Positions 1 to 10,312 of a DNA stretch of 64,000 nt are shown one piece after another. The notes below the pieces were generated by a model. That model saw only the letters and a list, made by a program, of their open reading frames with translations. It had not been told where the DNA came from and did no database searches. Within the stretch, counting starts at the first letter, position 1; each line of letters starts with the position of its first letter. Position numbers and translations under genes: made by a program. Location: positions 1-64,000 of the forward strand of contig NZ_JABKKG010000012.1 in NCBI RefSeq assembly GCF_013166595.1. Reading direction: 5' to 3'. The DNA comes from Palleniella intestinalis. Lineage in GTDB: Bacteria; Bacteroidota; Bacteroidia; Bacteroidales; Bacteroidaceae.

Positions 1-227
1 TTTTGCACTCCTGCATCCTATCCCGAAAGGACAGCCCAAACCATAAAAACATTTATCACTCGTTAAATTTCTGTTAAATTTTCGTATTCGACACTCACTT
101 TTTTACAGTCCTTTTTCTTTCCTCAAATAGCTTTTATACCCTCTTTCCCCAACCAAGTTTTTTTTGTACCGTTATTTTTCTACATCGTTGATAATCAATA
201 GCAAAAGTCCTCTCATATGAATTCCAC
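1..227. other. Noncoding segment abutting truncated virB4
   Basis: AT-rich sequence with no convincing gene on either strand. It ends where coding similarity to the VirB4 family begins (about 219-228). The codons just before the first ATG can read Phe-His-Met-Asn, which resembles the family's S-F-F/L-M-N after Walker A, so the rearrangement junction is probably within a few bases of 220. I found no clear inverted repeat, terminator or attachment site. It could be flanking chromosome, the end of another mobile element, or an assembly join. Confidence 0.5.
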
Positions 228-1436
228 ATGAATAGTGTTGTTAGCCAAATGTGGGAGCAGAACACCGACGTAGTGATGGTTGACACTGGTAACTCATACG
301 AAGGACTCTGTGAGTATGTCGGTGGCAAGTACATCAGCTATACTGACGAGCATCCTATCACGATGAACCCTTTTGCCATCAAGCGTGAGGAGTTGAACAT
401 CGAGAAGATAGGTTTCCTCAAGAACCTGATAATGCTCATTTGGAAAGGAACGCAAGGCGAAGTAACCAAGACGGAAGACCGTCTCATAGAACAGGTCATC
501 ACAGAATACTTCGAAGAATACTTTGTGAAGAAACTCATTGATAACTTGTCGTTCAACACATTTTACGAGTACAGCACTGTCCGTATTCCTCAGATTATCA
601 AGGAGAATAATTTGGCAGGAATTGATTTGGCAGCATACAACTATCTGCTAAAGGACTTCTACAAGGGAGGCAGCCATGAGCTTACTCTTAATGAGAACCT
701 CGACACGAAGCTGTTTGACGAGACATTCATAGTCTTCGAGATTGACTCAATCAAGGATGACCCTCTTCTCTTCCCTCTCGTTACGCTCATCATCATGGAC
801 GTTTTCATCCAGAAGATGCGTATCAAAAAGAACCGCAAGGTTCTTGTCATTGAAGAGGCATGGAAAGCCATAGCATCGCCAATGATGGCAGAGTACATCA
901 AGTATCTCTACAAGACAGCCCGTAAGTTCTGGGCATCAGTGGGTGTGGTAACTCAGGAGATTCAGGACATCGTGGGAAGTCCGATTGTAAAAGAAGCCAT
1001 CATCAACAACTCAGACATTGTGATGTTGCTTGACCAGAGCAAGTTCCGTGAACGCTTCGACGAAATCAAGGCTATCCTTGGTCTTACTGATGTGGACTGT
1101 AAGAAGATCTTCACCATCAACCGCCTAGAAAACAAGGAAGGACGAAGTTTCTTCCGAGAAGTGTTTATCCGTCGAGGAAGCGTAGGAGGTGTGTTTGGAG
1201 TGGAAGAACCCCATGAGTGTTACATGACCTACACCACGGAGAGAGCTGAGAAGGAAGCCTTGAAGCTCTACAAGAAAGAGTTGCAATGTGACCATCAGCA
1301 CGCCATCGAAGCCTATTGCCGAGATTGGGAGCTATCAGGTATAAGCAAGTCACTGCCTTTTGCCCAAAAGGTAAACCAAGCAGGTCGTGTACTGAGGCTC
1401 AAACCCAAGCCAAAGAGTGACCCCAACAGATTATAA
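228..1436 (+). pseudogene. traG: VirB4-type conjugation ATPase (TraG), C-terminal part only
   Basis: This is the C-terminal 402 residues of the VirB4-family ATPase that powers the mating channel at the inner membrane; full Bacteroidetes TraG is about twice as long. The Walker B region is present (VLVIEEAWKAI, about residues 205-215), as are the following helix and the Q-E-I-Q-D and N-N-S-D-I segments typical of the family. The Walker A motif (G-x-x-x-x-G-K-S) that should lie just before the first residue is absent, because upstream DNA at 1-220 is unrelated. Without nucleotide binding the product should be inactive. It is followed after 31 bp by the next transfer gene, the normal place for TraG. 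The ATG used is simply the first in frame. Confidence 0.85.
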
Positions 1437-1467
1437 CAACAAGTCATAAACGATAAGATTCAGGAAA

Positions 1468-4021
1468 ATGAAACGCTATCTGATAATACTTACCCTCTAC
1501 CTCTGTGCCGTTGTACCTACAATGGCGCAGTACTACAGTGTGAACTATGACAAACGCACCGTAGCAGAAATGACAGCCACTTTTGCTACAGAGGCTGCTA
1601 CCGAGGCGTATTATGCCCAGCAGGTAGCCAAGATACGTGAATACTATCAGGCGGCTGAGGTTGCAGCAGCAGGAATTTTCACTTCAAAGTTCCTTGACCG
1701 CAAAGCCCTCACCAACTTGGGACTATGGACAAGTGCCACTGAGAACTACTATTACCGCCGTATCTACAACATGGTTTCTGCCAAAATCATGCCCAAGATA
1801 TGGACTGTAGCAGGTATGATGCTCAAAAGTCCACAGAATGCACTCTACTGGGGAAGCTATATATAAGGTATGTGAAGAGACCAAGACACTCTGCTATCAG
1901 TTTGAGTCAATCGTCACCAATAGCACGCTCTCATTCAAGGATATTGCTTTTCTGGAGATAAACCAGGAACTTGCAGCCATCTTGAAACTGTCAGAGTTGG
2001 GCAATGTAGATTGGGAGAAGATGTTTGACAACTTCTCAAACATCGGTTCCAACTTCACCAAGGAGAACTTGGATGAAGACATAAACAACCTATATAACAT
2101 GGGAGTCAATCTTGCAGCTGCAGGAGCTGGTAATGCCATAAATTCCATCCTTGGCAACAGCAACTTCAATGGTTCGATGATGGATAAGACAAGCAGTGTC
2201 ATTGAGATAGCTGAGAATGTCTATAGTCTCTACAATAGTCTGTCAACAAATGCCGGCAACACTATCTTGCAGTTTGTTGGAGGAAGAGATAGCATTGCAA
2301 ACCTCTTCTCTTTATCGAACTACAATCTGACTTCCTGGATAACAGACTATGCCCGTGAAGGTATGGGACAATATTACACTCAGCGATGGTATATCTACAG
2401 AGTTGATGCAGGAAATGTTGCTCTTTGCGACTACTATCCACCAACGGACAACGATGCTGTGATTAAAGGCGACCACTGGTATCGCATCAATACAAAAGAT
2501 CCGAACTATTCTCCAACATCGGCTGAACGAGAGACAGCGTTGAAAAACTCTGAAAACCATGCAGGTTGGAGCCGAAGTCAGGTTCAGCAACTGAACAGTT
2601 CAAACGACGGGTTTAGGTATAGTATGACATACTATATTTCGGGCTACATACTCAGTAAAAAGAAAAAGCAGTATGCCAAAGCCTATGCTTACGAGATACA
2701 TGTGTCAAAGAGTTGGAACAACAAGGAAGTCGCCTATGAAGATGTCTTTGATTCCTACACTATGGACTTGAAAACATTCAAGGCAGGTTTGAACGCCCGT
2801 CTGGCAGAACTCAATGATAACGAGGAAGGTTACACCTATTACCTTTCAAGTGACCCAAAGAAATACTACCAGACCACAGATGCAAAGAAAATTGCAGGAT
2901 GTGAAACAGCAACCATCAGCGTCACTTGCCATGATGGAGCCAAACTTGGTGAAGGTTCCACGCAATACAAATGTTCAAGTTGCGGAGGCAGTGTGAATGG
3001 TCATACCAAACAGTGTGCTATGTCCACAAGTATCACTCACGAAAATGTCGTCACCTCAGAGATAGATACAAAAATTGCGGAAACCGAAAGAAAAATCACC
3101 TCTCTCCAGTCTGAGATTACAAGGTTGGAAGCAGAAAATATGGAATTTCTCAGGAAGATAAAGAGTTCAAGTGTGGAAGATGCAGCAAGGTATCGCCAAC
3201 AATACAATGCCAATAAAGACCGCATTACTGCTTTGAACTCAGACAAGAACGCAGCAGAGGCAGAACTTGCCCAGTACCAAAAGGCAAAGCAAGAAGCTAT
3301 AGATGGTGAAAATGCCGTAACGGATGACCATTACCGCATACCAGCCATCATGCAGGATTGCAAGACTGCCTACAATCTCAACTGGAATGGTTCGGGTGCT
3401 TGGGAAGGTAACACCTTTGTCCGTACAGCATCTATGCCAAATATCAATGGTGTCATTACCTTCAAGGCAACAGTCTCGATAGCACGAAAGCCAAAGTATT
3501 TCCTTGGTATCAAGATACACCGAGCCATTGTGCAGATTTCATGGACATTGACCACGCAGTACAGCGACACGCAAGTTGTGGCAGTCATAAATCTCGATCC
3601 TGCAAAAACCGATGAAGAGAAAGCTGACGAAGTGAATAAGAAACTGGCAGAGGTCGCTCGTGAATTTCCCGACTGTGACCCAACGGTAGAATATGCAAAG
3701 AGCAACCCAGTTGAATCAGATGAAACCGATGACACTTATCATTTGCTATGGTCAAGCGACCGTCTGGAGATAGCACGTCAGATAGACAGCCGTCTTACGA
3801 AGATATTTGCCGATTTGGTATCATTGGAGAAGATGATGCACTACAAGCATTCCATCATAGACATATTGAGAAGGGTCGCTCCTCTAAACGACGAACAAGG
3901 CAAAAGACAGACTCTCATAGAGAAATGCCGGAAGCGATGGTTGAGGCACGCTGCAAACAGTAGTCATTCAGATAGTTACAACGGAAAATATGATGACGAT
4001 GAAGAAGACAACAATGAATAG
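1468..4021 (+). pseudogene. Secreted helical conjugation protein, frameshifted at a TA repeat
   Basis: Two overlapping frames (1468-1866 and 1838-4021) make one protein of about 850 residues. Residues 1-20 are a signal peptide ending MAQ. A TATATATA tract at about 1859-1866 breaks the frame; one more TA would read G-S-Y-I-Y-K-V and join the halves exactly. The N-terminal part resembles the TraI/DUF4141 type of secreted conjugation protein. The C-terminal two thirds holds a Cys cluster (C-x2-C near nt 2971, with further Cys at 2925 and 3013) and a coiled coil at about nt 3040-3300. The end carries a basic C-x-K-R-W-x-R motif shared with four other proteins here. It follows VirB4 and precedes two smaller helical secreted proteins, so a periplasmic role in the mating channel is likely. 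The exact function is unknown to me. Confidence 0.7.
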
Positions 4022-4742
4022 CAAGATACGGACAATCCTCATTTGTCTGTTAACCCTCTTGCCATCAATAGCAAAGGCGCAGATGGGATTTGATGTCACT
4101 TCTGTCGAAGCCTATATTAACGACCACAAGCAACAGCGCAGTCTGCTGCTTGTGCGTTCCACCTTGGAGGCAAGCAACAAACTGTTGCATGACTACAGTG
4201 GTGATGCCAATATCGGCTTCAAGGACATCAATAAAGAACTGGACAAGTACACCAGAGCTTTTGATGTGATAGACGTTCTGTATCAGACACTTCGCACCAG
4301 TCTTAATGTGTACAATACCTATGAAAACGTCAGTGACAGAGTTGGTGACTACAGGAAGATGCTCAATGATTTCAGAAAGAAGTGTCTGGAACGAGGCAAC
4401 ATCATGAGTACCGACACACTCATAATCACCATCAATACCAAGGCATTGGCAAAAATTGCTGATGAAGGAGATAACCTTTATAAGTCTGTCAGTGATTTGG
4501 TGCTATATGCAACAGGAGCAGCTGCATGTTCCACATCCGACTTGCTACTTATTCTCACAAGCATCAACAACTCGCTTGATAACATAAAGAAACATCTCAA
4601 CAAAGCCTACTTCGAGACCTGGCGATACATTCAGGTTAGAATCGGCTACTGGAAAAAGCAAGTGTATCGAGCCAAGAGCAAGGAAGAAATCATAAGTGAT
4701 GCCTTTGGCAGATGGAAAGGCGCAGGATATTTAGGTTATTAG
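4014..4742 (+). CDS. Secreted helical conjugation protein (242 aa)
   Basis: The start at 4014 overlaps the previous stop (ATGAATAG) and places a signal peptide at residues 1-22 (MNSKIRTILICLLTLLPSIA, then KAQ). An ATG 24 bases upstream is in frame but less consistent with a signal peptide. The mature part is almost entirely alpha-helical with no motif I recognise. It ends D-A-F-G-R-W-K-G-A-G, a form of the C-terminal R-W motif shared by the secreted helical proteins of this element. Its position between the 850-aa protein and another secreted helical protein, all upstream of TraJ, suggests a periplasmic transfer component. Function is inferred from context only. Confidence 0.75.
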   Translation: MNSKIRTILICLLTLLPSIAKAQMGFDVTSVEAYINDHKQQRSLLLVRSTLEASNKLLHDYSGDANIGFKDINKELDKYTRAFDVIDVLYQTLRTSLNVYNTYENVSDRVGDYRKMLNDFRKKCLERGNIMSTDTLIITINTKALAKIADEGDNLYKSVSDLVLYATGAAACSTSDLLLILTSINNSLDNIKKHLNKAYFETWRYIQVRIGYWKKQVYRAKSKEEIISDAFGRWKGAGYLGY

Positions 4743-4762
4743 GATAACAAATAAAAAACTCA

Positions 4763-5542
4763 ATGAATATGAAACATTTAATTAGTTCACGAATGACACT
4801 TTGTCTATGTGGTATATCGCTGTGTTTCAGTGCATCCGCTCAGAGCTATGTGACTTACAATCATGATGCAGCCAAGATGAACCAGATAACGGTTCAAGAG
4901 ATTGGCGCAGGTGGACTCACTCCTGCATTCTACTATGATGTCTTTCACAACAGATACCAGAAGACAGCAGCTCAAAAGAACAAGCAAGGATTCAGAACCT
5001 TGGCAGGAATTTCCGCATATCAGCAGGTCGATGTAGCAGATAGCATCAAGTCCTCACTCACTAAGCGAGCAGAAATCGAGGCACTCAACATTGCAGACCG
5101 ACAAATTGACCTTGCCTGGCTTGCTGAAGGAAGCAAGATTAACGCAAAACTCTCTTACTTCCAGGCAAATATAAACCGAATAATCAGTGCAGGTGGCTCT
5201 GTTTCGGACAAAACACGATGGAACGAGTATTACAATATGTTCCAGACAGCCATCAAAGAAACACAGGATGCCTATATGCCTAATGCTCAACGTAAACAGC
5301 AGTATCTTGCTATCTATGATGACATTAACAGACAGAACGAGACACTTCTCTCGTTTCTGATTCAATTAAGCAACAAGCGAAAAACATCCTCCTTGCTTGC
5401 TGCCAGACTTGAAAGGAGAAACAATGTGGGCAGTCACGCTTCATCAGCTATCAGCCGTTGGCGTGAGGCTGGCAAAAAGAATGCAGGAAATAACTCAGGA
5501 GGCAATGATGACTCCGATGACAATAACATAGTAAAACAATAA
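4763..5542 (+). CDS. Secreted helical conjugation protein (259 aa, DUF5045-like)
   Basis: It has a clear signal peptide (residues 1-26, cleaved after SASA-Q). The rest is a helical domain with an S-A-I-S-R-W-R-E-A-G segment near residue 230 and a disordered Asn/Asp-rich tail. It resembles the DUF5045 group of Bacteroidetes transfer-region proteins, a tentative recall. It sits 20 bp after the previous gene and 4 bp before TraJ, so it is co-transcribed with the channel genes. A periplasmic or outer-membrane-associated role is the simplest reading; no enzymatic motif was seen. Confidence 0.72.
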   Translation: MNMKHLISSRMTLCLCGISLCFSASAQSYVTYNHDAAKMNQITVQEIGAGGLTPAFYYDVFHNRYQKTAAQKNKQGFRTLAGISAYQQVDVADSIKSSLTKRAEIEALNIADRQIDLAWLAEGSKINAKLSYFQANINRIISAGGSVSDKTRWNEYYNMFQTAIKETQDAYMPNAQRKQQYLAIYDDINRQNETLLSFLIQLSNKRKTSSLLAARLERRNNVGSHASSAISRWREAGKKNAGNNSGGNDDSDDNNIVKQ

Positions 5543-5545
5543 CCC

Positions 5546-6676
5546 ATGGCAGATTCAAGCATTCTTTCCGATTTCGGTATCAATATCCTCGAACAGGAGA
5601 TTGATGATGTGATATTCCAGACCAACGAGTTCCTTTGTGATGCTACATTCACTGGCTCACAAGGCCCTTTTTGGTGGATATTGCAAATGTGTATGGCTTT
5701 GGCTGCACTGTTTTCGATAGTCGTAGCAGGTAGCATGGCCTACAAGATGATGGTTAAGCATGAGCCGATAGACATCATGAAGTTGTTCAAGCCTCTTGTG
5801 GTCAGTGTAATTCTCTGTTGGTGGTACCCACCTGCAGACACCGGCATAACGAACAATGGTAGCAGCTGGTGTGTACTCTACTTTCTCTCGTATATTCCAA
5901 ACTGTATAGGCTCATACACGCACGACTTGTATGAAGCAGAGTCAGCACAGATTGAAGACAAGTTCACGGAAGTTCAGGAACTCATATACACAAGAGATAC
6001 ACTATACACCTCTCTGCAAGCACAGGCAGACGTAGCCCATTCTGGAACCTCGGATCCGAACCTGATAGAGTCCACCATGGAACAGGCAGGTGTGGATGAA
6101 GTGACAAACATGGAGACAGACGCTTCAAAGCTCTGGTTCACCTCTCTCACGGCAGGGGCAGTAGTCGGCATAGATAAGGTTATCATGCTAATAGCCTTGA
6201 TTGTCTTCCGCATAGGTTGGTGGGCAACCATCTATTGCCAACAGATACTTCTGGGTATGCTGACGATATTCGGACCGATACAGTGGGCGTTCTCTCTCTT
6301 ACCGAAATGGGAAGGTGCTTGGGCAAAGTGGCTGATACGCTATCTGACGGTACATTTCTATGGAGCGATGCTATACTTCGTAGGCTTTTATGTCCTATTG
6401 CTATTTGATATAGTGCTCTGCATACAGGTGGAAAACCTAACAGCCATTACAGAAAGTGAGCAGACGATGGCAGCATATCTGCAGAACTCCTTCTTCTCAG
6501 CCGGTTATCTGATGGCAGCAAGCATAGTGGCATTGAAGTGTCTGAACCTCGTGCCAGACCTCGCTGCATGGATGATACCAGAGGGGGACACAGCGTTCTC
6601 AACCCGTAACTTCGGTGAAGGAGTGGCACAGCAAGCCAAGGTTTCAACCCAGGGCATGATTAGCAAAGTAATGTAA
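5546..6676 (+). CDS. traJ: TraJ, VirB6-like inner-membrane channel protein
   Basis: This 376-residue polytopic membrane protein has hydrophobic segments at about residues 48-68, 75-93, 195-225, 233-250, 265-290 and 312-330. A central block G-x-F-x-x-x-Q-W-A-F-S-L-L-P-K-W (near residue 245-262) is typical of Bacteroidetes TraJ, the analogue of VirB6 that forms the inner-membrane part of the mating pore. The long soluble loop at about residues 125-190 is acidic and helical. It starts 4 bp after the previous stop and precedes TraK, the order known from Bacteroides conjugative transposons. The frame is intact. Confidence 0.85.
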   Translation: MADSSILSDFGINILEQEIDDVIFQTNEFLCDATFTGSQGPFWWILQMCMALAALFSIVVAGSMAYKMMVKHEPIDIMKLFKPLVVSVILCWWYPPADTGITNNGSSWCVLYFLSYIPNCIGSYTHDLYEAESAQIEDKFTEVQELIYTRDTLYTSLQAQADVAHSGTSDPNLIESTMEQAGVDEVTNMETDASKLWFTSLTAGAVVGIDKVIMLIALIVFRIGWWATIYCQQILLGMLTIFGPIQWAFSLLPKWEGAWAKWLIRYLTVHFYGAMLYFVGFYVLLLFDIVLCIQVENLTAITESEQTMAAYLQNSFFSAGYLMAASIVALKCLNLVPDLAAWMIPEGDTAFSTRNFGEGVAQQAKVSTQGMISKVM

Positions 6677-6698
6677 AACAGCAAACAATACATATTAT

Positions 6699-7313
6699 AT
6701 GGTAATAAGGAATCTCGAAAACAAAATCAAGTTGGTGATGATAATCTGCTCACTATTCCTTGTGGGCTGCATCGTCATCTGCATTTCCAGCATTTGGACT
6801 GCCAAGGTAATGGTGTCGGATGCGCATCAGAAAGTGTACGTATTGGATGGCAATGTTCCTATTCTCGTTCAGCGTAGCACCATGAAAGAAACGCTCGATG
6901 TGGAAGCCAAGAGTCATGTGGAAATGTTCCACCATTTCTTCTTCACCCTTGCGCCAGACGACAAGTATATCAAATACACAATGGACAAAGCCATGTATCT
7001 GGTTGACGAAACTGGTCTTGCGCAGTACAATACATTGAAAGAGAAAGGTTTCTACTCAAACATCATGGGTACGAGTGCCGTGTTCAGCATCTTCTGTGAC
7101 AGTATCAAGTTCGATAAAGAGAAGATGGAGTTTACCTACTATGGCAGACAGCGTATCGAGCGACGTACAAGCATAATGACCAGAGAACTGGTGACGGCAG
7201 GTCATTTGAAGCGGGTTCCCCGAACCGACAACAACCCTCATGGATTGCTCATAACCAACTGGAGAACCCTTCTTAACAAGGATGTGGAACAAAAGACAAA
7301 ACTGACATATTGA
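6699..7313 (+). CDS. traK: TraK, VirB8-like conjugation protein
   Basis: This 204-residue protein has one N-terminal membrane anchor (about residues 12-34) followed by a periplasmic domain, the architecture of VirB8-type scaffold proteins (TraK in Bacteroides). The segment with the F-H-H-F-F-F-T-L-A-P-D-D cluster and the later R-R-T-S-I-M-T-R-E-L-V-T-A-G-H-L stretch are characteristic of TraK. It lies between TraJ and the TraL-like gene with only 1 bp to the latter. It probably links inner-membrane components to TraM/TraN in the channel core. The frame is intact. Confidence 0.85.
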   Translation: MVIRNLENKIKLVMIICSLFLVGCIVICISSIWTAKVMVSDAHQKVYVLDGNVPILVQRSTMKETLDVEAKSHVEMFHHFFFTLAPDDKYIKYTMDKAMYLVDETGLAQYNTLKEKGFYSNIMGTSAVFSIFCDSIKFDKEKMEFTYYGRQRIERRTSIMTRELVTAGHLKRVPRTDNNPHGLLITNWRTLLNKDVEQKTKLTY

Positions 7314-7314
7314 T

Positions 7315-7737
7315 ATGGGATGGAAGAAAATGCTCGTCGGCGAGAAGATGCCCGACAAGGACGATCCAAAATATCGTCAGAGATATGAAGAGGAGGTTAG
7401 GGCAGGACGCAAGTTTGCAAAAACCATGAAGCTTGATGTACTTGCCGGTAAGGTTCAACTGTTTGCAAATGACCACAAACGCTTGTTCCTGTCCCTCGTC
7501 TTTGGATTCATCATTCTCAGTTTTGGTCTGAATATCTACAGGATGGCTGTGGTGTATAATCATCAGAGGTCAAGGCAGAGTGCTGCAGAGAGACAGGAAC
7601 AGATGTTGCGCAAACGGCACAACAAAGTCAGGAAAGCTGTCTCGGAAGCCTACACCACACTTCCTGCCGTGAATAGAGAAAATCAAATGGATAACAACAA
7701 AAAGATAGAAAACGATGGACGCACTGAAAAAGATTAA
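7315..7737 (+). CDS. TraL-like single-pass conjugation protein
   Basis: This 140-residue protein has a charged cytoplasmic N-terminus, one transmembrane segment (about residues 56-77) and a basic helical tail. Position and topology match the small protein (TraL-like) usually found between TraK and TraM in Bacteroides transfer regions. The family assignment rests on synteny. Its last 23 bases overlap the start of traM, suggesting translational coupling. I see no catalytic motif. Confidence 0.65.
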   Translation: MGWKKMLVGEKMPDKDDPKYRQRYEEEVRAGRKFAKTMKLDVLAGKVQLFANDHKRLFLSLVFGFIILSFGLNIYRMAVVYNHQRSRQSAAERQEQMLRKRHNKVRKAVSEAYTTLPAVNRENQMDNNKKIENDGRTEKD

Positions 7738-8917
7738 CTGGAAACAGCCAAAGTACATGATACCAATTATCATCTACTTTCCACTGTTGTTTGTCGGCTA
7801 TTTTGTGATTGACCTCTTTCATACGGAGAAGGCTGAGATTCCTGATGGTCTTACAACGACCGAGTATCTTAATCCAGACCTCCCTGATGCCAAGATGAAG
7901 GGTGACGGCATTGGAAACAAGTATGAGAGTATGCTCAAATCATACGGTAAGATAGACGATTATTCAGCTTTAGGTAACATTGAACGCAATGAAGAAGACA
8001 CAAAAGAAGAGTATGATTCTAAATACTCAGATGAAGAACGTAAGCAAATCGAGGCGCAGGAAGCCGCGAAGCTCGCTGAGATGCAACGACAGCTACAGGA
8101 GAGTGCACAGAAAGGCCAAGAAATCGCAAAAGGCGAGGGTAGTTCAGAAAATGACCGCATAGCTCGTGGTAAACAACGTGAACAGGAAGCCATGGAAGAG
8201 CTAAACCGTGCCATTGCCCAAGCAAAGTTGCAGGCTCAGCAGGTCACTACTCCACCATTACAGGCCGAGGTCAGTGTTCAAACTGGCGATGCCAAGGAAG
8301 GAAAAGCGGAAATTCCGGAAAAGAACAAGACCAACGATGACGAACCCCAGGAAGTAGTCAAGAAGGTCAAGGTCACTTCCGATTACTTCAATACGCTGTG
8401 TGACAATGACAAGGAACCAGGGCTTATCAAGGCAATCATAGATGAAAACATCAAGGCAGTTGATGGTTCAAGAGTACGTCTTCGTCTTCTCGACGACATA
8501 GTTATCAATGATGTAGTCGTTCATAAAGGCTCCTATATCTATGCCACTATGAGCGGTTTCGGTTCACAGCGTGTCAAAGGTAATGTAAAGAGTATCATGG
8601 TAGATGATGACATCATCAAGGTTAATCTCTCACTCTACGACACTGACGGACTTGAAGGACTGTATGTGCCAAGCAGTCAGTTTAGGGAAACGACCAAGGA
8701 TGTAAGCAGTGGCGCATTGAGCAACACCTCCACTCTTACCAATACCACAACCGCAGCAGGTTCAAACTTGGCGACATGGGGAGCGCAAGCCGTTAGCAAT
8801 GCCGTCCAGAAGACAAGCAACGCTATCAGCAAGGCTATCAAAAAGAACTCTGCCAAGCTGAAATACGGAACCTTCGTGTATCTCATTAACTCACGTTCAA
8901 ACCAGAAAGATAAATAA
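7715..8917 (+). CDS. traM: TraM, VirB10-like conjugation protein
   Basis: This 400-residue protein has a transmembrane segment near the N-terminus (about residues 15-34), a long Glu/Gln/Lys-rich helical linker (about 90-215) and a C-terminal beta-rich domain. That domain includes I-N-D-V-V-V-H-K-G-S-Y-I-Y-A and G-L-E-G-L-Y-V-P-S-S, as in Bacteroidetes TraM, the counterpart of VirB10. It would span the periplasm and bridge the inner- and outer-membrane rings of the mating channel. It overlaps the TraL-like gene by 23 bp and is followed by traN. A repetitive Ser/Thr/Asn stretch lies near residues 330-350. The frame is intact. Confidence 0.88.
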   Translation: MDALKKINWKQPKYMIPIIIYFPLLFVGYFVIDLFHTEKAEIPDGLTTTEYLNPDLPDAKMKGDGIGNKYESMLKSYGKIDDYSALGNIERNEEDTKEEYDSKYSDEERKQIEAQEAAKLAEMQRQLQESAQKGQEIAKGEGSSENDRIARGKQREQEAMEELNRAIAQAKLQAQQVTTPPLQAEVSVQTGDAKEGKAEIPEKNKTNDDEPQEVVKKVKVTSDYFNTLCDNDKEPGLIKAIIDENIKAVDGSRVRLRLLDDIVINDVVVHKGSYIYATMSGFGSQRVKGNVKSIMVDDDIIKVNLSLYDTDGLEGLYVPSSQFRETTKDVSSGALSNTSTLTNTTTAAGSNLATWGAQAVSNAVQKTSNAISKAIKKNSAKLKYGTFVYLINSRSNQKDK

Positions 8918-8940
8918 TAACGAGCAAAACATATAGAAAT

Positions 8941-9792
8941 ATGAAGACTTTCAAGAAAATCAGCGCATTGGTAGTATGCGCATTAGCCTCCCTCCCATCC
9001 ATGGCACAGCAGACGTATCAGGAAATGGAGCAGCTCACCATCAATGAGAATGTCACAACTGTCATCACCGCCTCTGAGCCAGTCCGCTTCGTTGACATAT
9101 CCACGGATGCTGTCGTTGGTGACCAACCAATCAACAACACCCTACGCCTGAAACCCAAGGAAGGTGCTGACGTACATGCCGATGGTGATATATTGGCTAT
9201 CGTCACTATCGTTACCGAGCGATACAGAACCCAGTATGCTTTGGTATATACCACACGCTTGCAGGAAGCAGTTACAGACAAGCAGATACTTGCCTCTGAG
9301 AAGATACCATATCACAATCCTTCTGTATCAATGAGTACAGAGGATATGACCAGATATGCCAGAAAGATATGGAACTCACCGGCAAGAATACGCAACGTAA
9401 GCATCAAACAGCATCGAATGACCATGCGACTGAACAATATCTATGCTGTAGGCGAATACTTCTTCATAGATTTTAGCATCGAGAACCGCACCAATATCCG
9501 TTTTGACATTGATGAGATGCGTATCAAGCTGAGTGACAAGAAGGTTTCCAAGGCTACAAACGCCCAGATGATTGAGCTTACGCCAGCTATGGTGCTTGAC
9601 CAGTCCAAGACCTTCAAGTATGGTTATAGAAACGTTGTCGTTCTGAAAAAGATGACGTTCCCAAACGACAAGGTGCTGTCAATTGAGATTTCCGAGAAAC
9701 AGATTAGTGGTCGTACCATCAGTTTGGACATCGACTATGAAGATGTTCTCTATGCCGACTCTTTCAACTCACGCTTAATGATAGAGGAATAA
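8941..9792 (+). CDS. traN: TraN, VirB9-like conjugation protein
   Basis: This 283-residue secreted protein has a signal peptide (residues 1-22, S-M-A-Q). It is beta-rich, with N-N-I-Y-A-V-G-E-Y-F-F-I-D-F-S-I-E-N-R-T and P-N-D-K-V-L-S-I-E-I-S-E-K-Q-I-S-G-R, segments characteristic of Bacteroidetes TraN (DUF4138), the VirB9 analogue of the outer-membrane core ring. It follows traM by 23 bp and is followed 4 bp later by the TraO-like gene, as in CTnDOT-type operons. The frame is complete. Confidence 0.88.
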   Translation: MKTFKKISALVVCALASLPSMAQQTYQEMEQLTINENVTTVITASEPVRFVDISTDAVVGDQPINNTLRLKPKEGADVHADGDILAIVTIVTERYRTQYALVYTTRLQEAVTDKQILASEKIPYHNPSVSMSTEDMTRYARKIWNSPARIRNVSIKQHRMTMRLNNIYAVGEYFFIDFSIENRTNIRFDIDEMRIKLSDKKVSKATNAQMIELTPAMVLDQSKTFKYGYRNVVVLKKMTFPNDKVLSIEISEKQISGRTISLDIDYEDVLYADSFNSRLMIEE

Positions 9793-9796
9793 GCCT

Positions 9797-10312
9797 ATGA
9801 AGAAATATATATTGTCATTGATGATGGGTCTGTGTATTTCAGTCTCATCATTTGCCCAAAGCCATAGTGACCGAATATCAGTAGGTGTAGGTGCTCTGTA
9901 TCAGAGGGGTTTGGATGCCACAATCTCGTGGGAACACGAGACAAAGTACCATAATGCTTGGGAATACTTCATCAACGGTTATATCAAATGGGATGAATGT
10001 GCATCATGTGGACACGTCTGCCCAAATTCGTTTTGGAACAACTACCGCATATGGAGAATAGGTGCTGCCTATAAACCATGTGTGGTAAGAGGCAGAAACC
10101 ACCACGGCAACCTGCGTGTTGGTGCAAGTGTAGGCAGTGATACAAAGAAGTTCGTTGGAGGCTTGCATGTAGGTTACGAGCATAACTTTGCTCTCCGTAA
10201 TGGATGGGGATTGTTTATGCAAGCCAAGTGCGACCTTAGCATACCCAAACGAGAAGACCTGTTCAGAACTGGCATCGTAATAGGATTCAAGATACCAACA
10301 ATAAAGAAATGA
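9797..10312 (+). CDS. traO: TraO-like outer-membrane conjugation protein
   Basis: This 171-residue protein has a signal peptide (cleavage after S-S-F-A-Q) and alternating beta strands that suggest a small outer-membrane barrel. These include R-I-S-V-G-V-G-A-L-Y and H-G-N-L-R-V-G-A-S-V-G, plus a C-terminal G-I-V-I-G-F-K-I. Length, barrel character and the position right after traN match TraO of Bacteroides conjugative transposons. A C-A-S-C-G-H-V-C cluster near residue 73 is a local peculiarity that may form disulfides. Its stop overlaps the next gene's ATG. Confidence 0.75.
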   Translation: MKKYILSLMMGLCISVSSFAQSHSDRISVGVGALYQRGLDATISWEHETKYHNAWEYFINGYIKWDECASCGHVCPNSFWNNYRIWRIGAAYKPCVVRGRNHHGNLRVGASVGSDTKKFVGGLHVGYEHNFALRNGWGLFMQAKCDLSIPKREDLFRTGIVIGFKIPTIKK

